Origin: Flavobacteriales bacterium
GTDB taxonomy: Bacteria > Bacteroidota > Bacteroidia > Flavobacteriales_D > CANHHI01
DNA: 14,231 nucleotides
Assembly: GCA_947460225.1 (NCBI GenBank)
Contig: CANHHI010000026.1
Span: 1 to 14,231, forward strand
Reading direction: 5' to 3'
Shown here: positions 7,281 to 13,337 of the stretch, one piece after another
Layout: each line of letters starts with the position of its first letter
Numbering within the stretch: the first letter of the stretch is position 1
Made by a program: the position numbers and the translations under genes
Notes under the pieces: model-generated
Seen by the model: the letters and a program-made list of their open reading frames with translations, nothing else
Database searches by the model: none
Told to the model about the DNA's origin: nothing

Positions 7281-7586
7281 ATGAGATCTAACGAACTCTA
7301 CGAAGCTATTAAAAATTTACCTCCAGATCATGCCAAAGCATTCACGGCTATCATAGACATTAAAGTCAGCGAAGACGTACAGGCAATATTTTCAAAAATG
7401 GAAACTAAAATGGAAATGCTGTTTGAAAAAACCAATTCACGCATAGACCATTTGGAACGTGAAATGCTGACCTTGCACCAAAGCACCAACCAGCGCATCA
7501 ACTATTTACTTGCAGCCATAGGTATTGTAGGTACTTTGGTCATGAGCGTAATTACGCCTTTGGTATTGCATTTTTTAAACAAATAA
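7281..7586 (+). CDS. Small coiled-coil protein with C-terminal membrane anchor, function unknown
   Basis: I do not recognise this 101-residue protein. It has three parts: a short N-terminal helix (LYEAIKNLPPDHAKAF, 6-21), a charged amphipathic stretch likely to form a coiled coil (about 30-73, with ETKMEMLFEKTNSRIDHLER), and one hydrophobic segment (about 75-98, YLLAAIGIVGTLVMSVITPL) followed by a single C-terminal Lys. This predicts a tail-anchored membrane protein with its coiled coil in the cytoplasm. The layout resembles small coiled-coil/transmembrane proteins of the DUF1640 (CCDC90-like) kind, but that is resemblance only. Codon use looks like its neighbours. It sits 21 bases after hldD and ends in a strong terminator, so it may be cotranscribed with hldD. 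Confidence 0.75.
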   Translation: MRSNELYEAIKNLPPDHAKAFTAIIDIKVSEDVQAIFSKMETKMEMLFEKTNSRIDHLEREMLTLHQSTNQRINYLLAAIGIVGTLVMSVITPLVLHFLNK

Positions 7587-7605
7587 TTGCCCATGCTGGG
7601 CAATT
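7585..7605 (+). other. Perfect hairpin overlapping the stop codon of the small protein
   Basis: AATTGCCC (7585-7592), a 5-base loop and GGGCAATT (7598-7605) form an 8-bp perfect stem that takes in the last two bases of the TAA stop. No T tract follows directly. It stands just before the main terminator and may be a 3'-end stabiliser. Confidence 0.5.
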
Positions 7606-7611
7606 AACATA

Positions 7612-7649
7612 TAAACAACAAAGCAGGCATTTGCCTGCTTTGTTGTTTA
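7612..7649. terminator. Bidirectional intrinsic terminator between the small protein gene and nadK
   Basis: An 18-bp perfect inverted repeat, 7612-7629 with 7632-7649, around a two-base TT centre. The GC-rich core GCAGGCA/TGCCTGC is flanked by A-rich and T-rich arms, so a T-rich tail follows the core on either strand. It lies between convergent genes ending at 7586 (plus) and 7659 (minus), exactly where a shared terminator is expected. Confidence 0.9.
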
Positions 7650-7658
7650 GCTTGGGCT

Positions 7659-8519
7659 TTACTGGCGATTATCTTTGCCCCAATTTAGCTTGCCTCTAAG
7701 GGTTTGGTAAAAATTCTCGCCCTCCAAAACAAGCATTTGCGCCCTAAACGGGGCTTTTTTGAGGGTAATCACACGGCTAGCATCTAAAAACTGCGTGTAA
7801 TGGTCTAAACTGACCATGAACTGCTCAGTTCTGCCCGTTATGGCGATTTTGAGTTCAGTGTCTGCGCTGAGCACTAAGGGTCTAGCACTTAAATTATGCG
7901 GAGCAAGTGGAGTAATCACCAAATTGTTGGTATCTGGGGTCATAATAGGTCCGCCACAACTCAAAGAATAAGCCGTAGAACCCGTTGGCGTGGAAAATAT
8001 CAAACCGTCCGCCCAGTAATCATTCAGAAAGATGCCATTTGCCCAAACTTTAAGTACAATCATGCTTGCAGAATCTCGTTTTTGAAAGGTAATATCGTTG
8101 AGTGCGTAGGGAAACGAGTTGTCTGGTAGTCCGTCAGCGTGTAGCAAAATGCGCTCTTGAATGGTGTAACGTTCTTGGGCGATTTTTTGCAAAGCCTCTG
8201 GCAAGTCTTCGGGATTGACGTTGGCTAAGAATCCTAGTCTGCCCGTGTTTATACCAAGAATAGCAATGTTTTTATCGTGTGCAAGGCGCACAGCATCTAG
8301 CACCGTGCCATCGCCACCCAAGCAAATCATTATATTTACTTCTTTTGGCAATTCATATACCTCAGAAAACACAGCATTTGAAAACGATAAGCCCAAGGCT
8401 TGCAATTCAGCAGCCAAACCAGCATGTATCCAACAAGAAGGTGCATTTTCAAGCAAAAAAAGCAGGGTCTTTTGATGCTGATGGGAAATATTTTTTGCAA
8501 AAAGGGCAAAAGAGCGCAT
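7659..8519 (-). CDS. nadK: NAD kinase
   Basis: Phosphorylates NAD to NADP using ATP or polyphosphate, in the cytoplasm. The 286 residues show the signature GGDGT (68-72) with its catalytic Asp, NTGRLGFLA (91-99), the acidic NAD-binding pair as ND (141-142, usually NE) and the diagnostic DGLIFSTPTGSTAYSLSCGGP (171-191). The ATG at 8519 (MRSFALFAKN) gives the family length. The frame stays open to 8582, but that extension would overlap the pdxJ start and the nadK promoter. It is divergent from pdxJ, with 56 bases between starts, and convergent with the small membrane protein gene. The Asp in place of Glu in the NE motif is conservative. Confidence 0.97.
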   Translation of the reverse strand: MRSFALFAKNISHQHQKTLLFLLENAPSCWIHAGLAAELQALGLSFSNAVFSEVYELPKEVNIMICLGGDGTVLDAVRLAHDKNIAILGINTGRLGFLANVNPEDLPEALQKIAQERYTIQERILLHADGLPDNSFPYALNDITFQKRDSASMIVLKVWANGIFLNDYWADGLIFSTPTGSTAYSLSCGGPIMTPDTNNLVITPLAPHNLSARPLVLSADTELKIAITGRTEQFMVSLDHYTQFLDASRVITLKKAPFRAQMLVLEGENFYQTLRGKLNWGKDNRQ

Positions 8520-8528
8520 AGAAATTAT

Positions 8529-8536
8529 TAAATTTG
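8529..8536 (+). promoter_or_regulatory. -7 promoter element of pdxJ-rsmG
   Basis: TAAATTTG matches TAnnTTTG and would start transcription near 8543, about 33 bases before the pdxJ ATG. No good TTG -33 lies 18-21 bases upstream, so support is partial. Confidence 0.4.
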
Positions 8537-8549
8537 CAGTGTTTTTTGG

Positions 8550-8584
8550 CAAATATAAAAGAAAATATAGAACCCATGACAAAA
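8550..8584 (-). promoter_or_regulatory. Candidate promoter of nadK, reaching into pdxJ
   Basis: On the minus strand, TATATTTG (8557-8550) is a consensus -7. TTTTG (8584-8580) upstream is a possible -33, but the 22-base spacer is longer than usual. The leader would be about 25 bases. The -33 lies inside the first codons of pdxJ. Confidence 0.4.
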
Positions 8585-9295
8585 TTGAGCGTAAACATCA
8601 ACAAAATAGCAACTTTGCGTAACGCAAGAGGCGGAAATGTTCCAGACCTGTTGAAATTTGCCACAGAAGCTCAAGGCTTGGGAGCAGACGGGATAACCAT
8701 ACACCCTAGACCCGATGAAAGACATATAAAGCGTCAAGACGTTTTAGACCTCAAAAAGGTTGTTTATACAGATTTTAATATAGAGGGCTATCCAAGTGAT
8801 GCCTTTTTGGAGCTTGTCTTGCAAGTAAAACCTGAACAGGTTACGTTGGTACCCGATGCGCCTGAGGCAATAACCTCCAATGCAGGTTGGGACGTGGCAA
8901 AAAACAGCAAATTGCTCAAAAAAACAATTGACTTACTCAAAAAAGAGGGTATTGCAAGCAGTTTGTTTTTGGATACAAACCTAGAACAGGTGCGCATGGC
9001 AGCAGAAATTGGTGCAAATCGCATAGAGCTTTACACAGGTCCTTATGCCAATGCACAAAATTTAGGCATGTCTTTAATGGAAACTTTGGAAGCACTGCGT
9101 TTGGCAGCAGAAGAAGCACAAAAACTAGGCTTGGCTGTGAATGCAGGGCATGATTTAAACCTCAATAACATCAAGGCTTTAAAACATTTTATTCCGTTTT
9201 TGCGAGAAGTGTCTGTTGGTCAAGGCTTTATTGCAGATTGTTTATACTTAGGCTTGCCTGAAACTGTTAAAAAATACAAAACTTGTTTGAAATGA
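8576..9295 (+). CDS. pdxJ: Pyridoxine 5'-phosphate synthase
   Basis: Condenses 1-deoxyxylulose 5-phosphate with 3-amino-2-oxopropyl phosphate to pyridoxine 5'-phosphate, the ring-closing step of DXP-dependent vitamin B6 synthesis. The 239-residue TIM barrel aligns without gaps near the ends with the E. coli enzyme. It has VNINKIATLRNARGG (6-20), IHPRPDERH (42-50, catalytic His43), NIEG (68-71, catalytic Glu70) and NAGHDLNLNN (189-198, catalytic His192). Asp-His after the first Asn is Asn-Lys here, which I recall as usual in Bacteroidota. The late phosphate-binding Gly-His is Gly215-Gln216, which looks unusual. The ATG at 8576 gives the family N-terminus; an in-frame TTG at 8534 lies in the promoter. 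The product feeds PdxH, encoded elsewhere in the window. The last bases overlap rsmG as ATGA, implying translational coupling. Confidence 0.97.
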   Translation: MTKLSVNINKIATLRNARGGNVPDLLKFATEAQGLGADGITIHPRPDERHIKRQDVLDLKKVVYTDFNIEGYPSDAFLELVLQVKPEQVTLVPDAPEAITSNAGWDVAKNSKLLKKTIDLLKKEGIASSLFLDTNLEQVRMAAEIGANRIELYTGPYANAQNLGMSLMETLEALRLAAEEAQKLGLAVNAGHDLNLNNIKALKHFIPFLREVSVGQGFIADCLYLGLPETVKKYKTCLK

Positions 9296-9933
9296 TTGCC
9301 AAAGTACAGCTGGATAGGTTATTTCAGTATTTTCCAAATTTGACAGACGCACAACGCATGCAGTTTGCTGCGCTCAACGATTTGTACCAAGATTGGAATG
9401 CCAAAATCAACCTCATCAGCCGAAAAGATATAGAAAATCTATATGAAAAACATGTTTTGCACGCACTAGGCATTGCCAAGGTTACGCAATTTAAAGCGGG
9501 CAGTCATGTTTTAGATGTGGGTTGTGGCGGTGGTTTTCCAGGTTTGCCCTTGGCAATTTTGATGCCAGAGGTGCAATTTGCGCTCGTGGACAGCATTGGC
9601 AAAAAAATTAAAGTGGTTGATGCCTTAGTGGATAGCTTGAAATTAAACAACGTAAAAACACAAGTCATACGTGCCGAGCAAATTAAAGAAAAATTTGATT
9701 TTGTGGTGAGCAGAGCCGTTACCGAATTGCCCACCTTTGTGCAATGGGTCAAAGATAGTTTTAAAAAGACGCACAACAACGTGTATCCGAACGGTATATT
9801 TTACCTCAAAGGAGGCGATTTAAAACAAGAATTAGCGGCGATTCATCGCCCTTACGAGGTCTTCAATTTGCAAGAGTACTTTTGCGAAGACTTTTTTTTG
9901 GAGAAAAAAGTTGTTTATGTGCCATTCTACTAA
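9292..9933 (+). CDS. rsmG: 16S rRNA (guanine-527-N7)-methyltransferase
   Basis: SAM-dependent enzyme (formerly GidB) that makes m7G527 in the small-subunit rRNA; its loss gives low-level streptomycin resistance in other bacteria. The 213 residues match the family length. They show the N-terminal NLISRKD (40-46), SAM-binding DVGCGGGFPGLPLAI (75-89), LVDSIGKKI (98-106), the catalytic-region VSRAV (139-143) and YLKGG (171-175). The ATG at 9292 overlaps the pdxJ TGA by ATGA, which fixes the start; an in-frame TTG at 9283 is ignored. It is followed by a strong terminator, so pdxJ-rsmG is a closed two-gene unit. Confidence 0.96.
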   Translation: MIAKVQLDRLFQYFPNLTDAQRMQFAALNDLYQDWNAKINLISRKDIENLYEKHVLHALGIAKVTQFKAGSHVLDVGCGGGFPGLPLAILMPEVQFALVDSIGKKIKVVDALVDSLKLNNVKTQVIRAEQIKEKFDFVVSRAVTELPTFVQWVKDSFKKTHNNVYPNGIFYLKGGDLKQELAAIHRPYEVFNLQEYFCEDFFLEKKVVYVPFY

Positions 9934-9968
9934 TGCTGTGGAATTATTCGCATAAAACTTCTTTTTTG

Positions 9969-10001
9969 CAAGACAACCGCCGGAGTTGTCTTGGTTTTTT
10001 T
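9969..10001 (+). terminator. Intrinsic terminator of pdxJ-rsmG
   Basis: CAAGACAAC (9969-9977), a 7-base loop and GTTGTCTTG (9985-9993) form a 9-bp perfect stem, followed by G and seven T (9995-10001). It lies 35 bases after the rsmG stop. Confidence 0.9.
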
Positions 10002-10039
10002 AAAGGGAAATCATTCAATTACATAGAGACAACAACATT

Positions 10040-11947
10040 ATGATAAATTTAGAGCAAGTTTTTGTAGAGTATGGCGAGCGTAGGCTTTTTGATGCCATTT
10101 CTTTTCAAGTCATTGCAAAAGATAGAATAGGGCTTGTGGGCAAAAATGGCGCAGGCAAATCCACTTTACTCAAAGTTATGGCTGGACTTGTAAAACCCGA
10201 CCAAGGAGGCGTGCACAAAGCCAAAGAAACCACTTTGGGCTATTTGCCCCAAGACATGCACCACAACGAGGACAATCCCATTTTCAAAGAGGCTTTATCT
10301 GCGTTTGATGTGATACTGGGCTTGCAAGAACAGGCTACCTTTTTGGAAAACGAACTCAGCACAAGAACCGATTACGAAAGCGAAAGTTACCACAAGTGCA
10401 TGGAAGACTTGGCTGACATCCACGATAAGCTAGGCTTGTTGGACGCTTATACTTTGGAGGAGAAAGTTGAAAAAGTATTGATAGGATTGGGTTTTGAACC
10501 TTCAGAATTTGACAAACCCATGAAAGCCTTTTCTGGAGGTTGGAAAATGCGTGTGGAACTGGCAAAAATCTTGCTCAGCCAACCCGATATTTTGCTCTTA
10601 GATGAACCTACCAATCACTTGGATATTGAGAGTATTTCTTGGCTTGAAAGTTTTTTAAAGCCTTACAAAGGAGGTGTGGTTTTGATTTCCCACGATAAAT
10701 TATTTTTGGACAACGTATGCAACAGAACCATGGAAATCAATGCGGGCAAGGTGTATGATTACAAATTTGCGTATAGCAAATACCTATTGGTGCGTGCCGA
10801 GGAAATGGAGCGTCAAAAAAGCATGCTCGCCCAACAAGAAAAAGAAATTCAGAAAACCCAAGAGCTGATTGATAAATTTCGTGCCAAAGCCAGTAAAGCC
10901 TCTTTTGCGCAGTCTTTGATTAAAAAACTAGACCGCATGGAACGGGTGGAGGTTGATGAAACCGATGATGTGCGCATGCACTTAAAATTTCAAGTGGCGC
11001 AAGCCTCTGGCAAAGTGGTTTTGGAGGCAAATGATATTGCCAAGCATTTTGAGGAAAAACAAGTGCTTAAAGGCATAGATTTAATGGTGCCTCGTGGGGA
11101 AAAAATAGCCATTGTCGGCAAAAACGGACAAGGTAAATCCACGCTCTTGAAGATTTTGGTGGGCGAATTGGAAGCGGACAAAGGCAAAATGGAATGGGGC
11201 TATAATGTTAAAGTGGGGTATTTTGCACAAAACCAAGCGGAAAAATTAGAGGCAGATAAAACCGTTTTTGATACCATTGACGAAGTAGCCGAAGGCGATG
11301 TGCGCAAGCAAATCCGCAGTTTACTCGGCGCATTTTTGTTTCAAGGCGATGATGTATTTAAAAAAGTGAAAGTGTTGTCGGGTGGTGAACGAGGCAGATT
11401 GGCATTGTGTAAATTGCTTTTAGAGCCTTACAACGTGCTTGTGTTAGATGAGCCTACAAACCACTTGGATATACGCTCCAAAAACGTACTCAAAGAGGCT
11501 TTGCGTGCTTACCAAGGCACTTTGCTTTTGGTGTCGCATGACAGGGACTTCTTGGACGGGCTCACCACGCAGATTTTTGAGATAAACAAAGGCTTACTCA
11601 AAGTGCATCACGGCGATATTATGCAGTTTTTAAAAGACAAACAAGCGGAAACCTTGCAAGAATTTAGCGGTAAAAAAGAACAAATTGCCTTAGACAAAGC
11701 CAATCAGAAAAAGACGGACAAACCTGCGGAAAACAAAGATAAAAAAGTAGAGGACAAAAAAAATATTGAAAAAATAACGCAAAAAATTATACAAGTAGAA
11801 GAAAAAATTAAGAACTTTGAACATACAAAGCTGGCGAGTTTAGATTATCAAGATGCGCAAAAAAGTAAAGAAGTTTTGCAAGTTTACGAGGGTTTAAAAC
11901 AGGAATTGAAAGATTTGTACAGCCAGTGGGAACAAAGTAATGATTAA
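10040..11947 (+). CDS. ABC-F family ATPase (YheS/YdiF-like ribosome-associated translation factor)
   Basis: Soluble protein with two ATPase domains and no membrane segment; ABC-F proteins act at the ribosomal E site on stalled or initiating ribosomes. The first domain has Walker A GKNGAGKS (34-41), signature FSGGWKMR (164-171) and Walker B LLLDEPTNHLD (185-195). A charged helical linker (about 245-310, with KASFAQSLIKKLDRMERVE) corresponds to the P-site tRNA-contacting arm. The second domain has Walker A GKNGQGKS (360-367), signature LSGGERGR (446-453) and Walker B VLVLDEPTNHLD (466-477). The tail is Lys-rich (about 545-580) and then a coiled coil (580-632). The linker sequence fits the YheS/YdiF group better than EttA or Uup. 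The 635 residues are typical. It is probably a housekeeping factor; antibiotic protection cannot be ruled out. No consensus promoter is seen in 10002-10039. tdk follows 6 bases after the stop. Confidence 0.93.
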   Translation: MINLEQVFVEYGERRLFDAISFQVIAKDRIGLVGKNGAGKSTLLKVMAGLVKPDQGGVHKAKETTLGYLPQDMHHNEDNPIFKEALSAFDVILGLQEQATFLENELSTRTDYESESYHKCMEDLADIHDKLGLLDAYTLEEKVEKVLIGLGFEPSEFDKPMKAFSGGWKMRVELAKILLSQPDILLLDEPTNHLDIESISWLESFLKPYKGGVVLISHDKLFLDNVCNRTMEINAGKVYDYKFAYSKYLLVRAEEMERQKSMLAQQEKEIQKTQELIDKFRAKASKASFAQSLIKKLDRMERVEVDETDDVRMHLKFQVAQASGKVVLEANDIAKHFEEKQVLKGIDLMVPRGEKIAIVGKNGQGKSTLLKILVGELEADKGKMEWGYNVKVGYFAQNQAEKLEADKTVFDTIDEVAEGDVRKQIRSLLGAFLFQGDDVFKKVKVLSGGERGRLALCKLLLEPYNVLVLDEPTNHLDIRSKNVLKEALRAYQGTLLLVSHDRDFLDGLTTQIFEINKGLLKVHHGDIMQFLKDKQAETLQEFSGKKEQIALDKANQKKTDKPAENKDKKVEDKKNIEKITQKIIQVEEKIKNFEHTKLASLDYQDAQKSKEVLQVYEGLKQELKDLYSQWEQSND

Positions 11948-11953
11948 AAAGCT

Positions 11954-12559
11954 ATGGAGTATGTTTATTTGCCTCTGGAACAGGAGAAAATACAAAAGAA
12001 AGGTTGGATAGAAGTTGTTTGTGGCTCTATGTTTTCGGGGAAAACCGAGGAACTGATACGCAGGTTGAAACGTGCCGAGTTTGCCAAGCAGGATATTGTG
12101 GTTTTTAAACCAAGGCTAGACGTGCGTTACAGCGTCAGCGAAGTAAAAACACACAATGGTTGTGCGGTGGATTCTCACGCCGTGGATAGGTCTTCGGATA
12201 TGCTAAAACACGCTGAACATGCGCAAGTAGTTGGCATAGATGAGGCACAGTTTTTTGATTCTGAACTGCCTATGGTGCTTTCAGAATTGGCAAATCAAGG
12301 CAAACGTGTGATTGCAGCGGGCTTGGATATGGATTACTTGGGCAGACCTTTTGGGGTGATGCCTAATTTGATTGCCATGGCTGAATTTGTAACGAAAGTA
12401 CATGCTATCTGCCTGCATTGCGGGGATTTGGCACTGCACTCCCACCGCACCACCAAAAGTAAAAAACTGGTGGAACTTGGAGAAACCGATATTTATCAAC
12501 CTTTGTGCCGACAATGTTTTGTGAAAGCAAGGGCGCAAAATGTAGCAAACTTAAAATAA
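11954..12559 (+). CDS. tdk: Thymidine kinase (TK1 type)
   Basis: Phosphorylates thymidine to dTMP with ATP in the salvage pathway. The 201 residues show the P-loop GSMFSGKTEE (24-33), DEAQFFD (96-102, catalytic Glu97), the AGLDMDYLGRPFG segment (122-134) that leads to the substrate lasso, and a zinc site with Cys153-x2-Cys156 and Cys185-x2-Cys188. All four zinc ligands are present, which marks the tetrameric type II enzyme. An N-terminal extension of about 16 residues precedes the usual start at GWIEVVCGSM. The ATG at 11954 lies 6 bases after the ABC-F stop, with only a weak purine stretch before it, so cotranscription with the ABC-F gene is likely. No terminator hairpin is seen after it. Confidence 0.97.
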   Translation: MEYVYLPLEQEKIQKKGWIEVVCGSMFSGKTEELIRRLKRAEFAKQDIVVFKPRLDVRYSVSEVKTHNGCAVDSHAVDRSSDMLKHAEHAQVVGIDEAQFFDSELPMVLSELANQGKRVIAAGLDMDYLGRPFGVMPNLIAMAEFVTKVHAICLHCGDLALHSHRTTKSKKLVELGETDIYQPLCRQCFVKARAQNVANLK

Positions 12560-12567
12560 ATGGTTTT

Positions 12568-12599
12568 TTTGCAATTTGACAAGAAAATTACTAACTTTG
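12568..12599 (+). promoter_or_regulatory. Bacteroidota-type promoter of the sdh operon
   Basis: TTTG (12568-12571), a 20-base spacer and TAACTTTG (12592-12599) match the -33/-7 consensus. Transcription would start near 12606, giving a leader of about 36 bases to the sdhC ATG at 12642. Confidence 0.65.
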
Positions 12600-12641
12600 C
12601 GCTTGCATAACGCACGCATATTCATTTAAAATTTCATAAAT

Positions 12642-13325
12642 ATGGCAAAATCAGTATTGGTTCAATCTTCTTTGGCAAAAAAGTATTGGATGGCACTTAC
12701 AGGGCTTTTTCTATGCGTGTTTCTTTTGGGGCACGTGGCTGGCAATTTGCAACTTTTCTTGCCCGATGGCAGTTTGCAATTTAACGCTTACGCAAAATTT
12801 ATGACCACCAATCCTTTGGTGAAAATTTTGTCTTATTTGACGTATTTTTCCATTTTGTTTCACGCAGTAGATGGCATTTTGCTGACTTTGCAAAACAGAA
12901 AAGCACGTGGAAACAATAGCTATGCCAAAAACAACACGGCTGCAAATTCCACTTGGGCATCGCAAAACATGGCGGTTTTAGGCACGGTTTTGCTGGTGTT
13001 TATTGTAACGCATATGACGAATTTTTGGGCAAAAATGCACTTTGCAGAAATGCCTTTGGATGCTGCGGGCAACAAAGATTTATACCGCATTACGGTAGAA
13101 TTTTTCACCAACAAAGAATTTGGTTTGTACGCTGTGGTGTTTTATGTGTTAGCCATGCTTGCCTTGGCTTTCCACCTATCGCATGGATTTTTGAGTGCTT
13201 TTCAGTCTTTGGGATTGAGGCACAAAAAATATACGCCTATTTTGGCTAAATTGGGGCTAGCATTTGCATGGCTTGTGCCTTTGCTTTTTGCACTTATGCC
13301 TATTTATCTTTTCATTAGCAAGTAA
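12642..13325 (+). CDS. sdhC: Succinate dehydrogenase cytochrome b subunit (b558 family)
   Basis: Membrane anchor of complex II, binding heme and passing electrons from succinate oxidation to quinone. The 227-residue protein has five hydrophobic helices (about 14-37, 58-82, 108-130, 160-185 and 200-225), as expected for the single-subunit, di-heme type found in Bacillus and Wolinella. Histidines sit inside four of the helices: His31 (LGHVAGN), His74 (LFHAVDG), His124 (VTHMTNF), and His178/His181 (FHLSHGF). This is compatible with two bis-His hemes, with His181 rather than His178 as the likely fourth ligand. It starts the sdh operon: sdhA follows after 12 bases, and sdhB is expected beyond the window. 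Confidence 0.95.
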   Translation: MAKSVLVQSSLAKKYWMALTGLFLCVFLLGHVAGNLQLFLPDGSLQFNAYAKFMTTNPLVKILSYLTYFSILFHAVDGILLTLQNRKARGNNSYAKNNTAANSTWASQNMAVLGTVLLVFIVTHMTNFWAKMHFAEMPLDAAGNKDLYRITVEFFTNKEFGLYAVVFYVLAMLALAFHLSHGFLSAFQSLGLRHKKYTPILAKLGLAFAWLVPLLFALMPIYLFISK

Positions 13326-13337
13326 AATCTCGCTGTT

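Noticed and set aside
8520..8582. Extended nadK start at 8582
   Set aside because: It would add 21 hydrophobic residues not found in the family and would cover the nadK promoter and the pdxJ start.
10040..11947. ABC-F gene as an acquired antibiotic-resistance determinant
   Set aside because: The linker fits housekeeping YheS/YdiF-like proteins, codon use looks like the neighbours, it is coupled to tdk, and no mobile-element traces are nearby.
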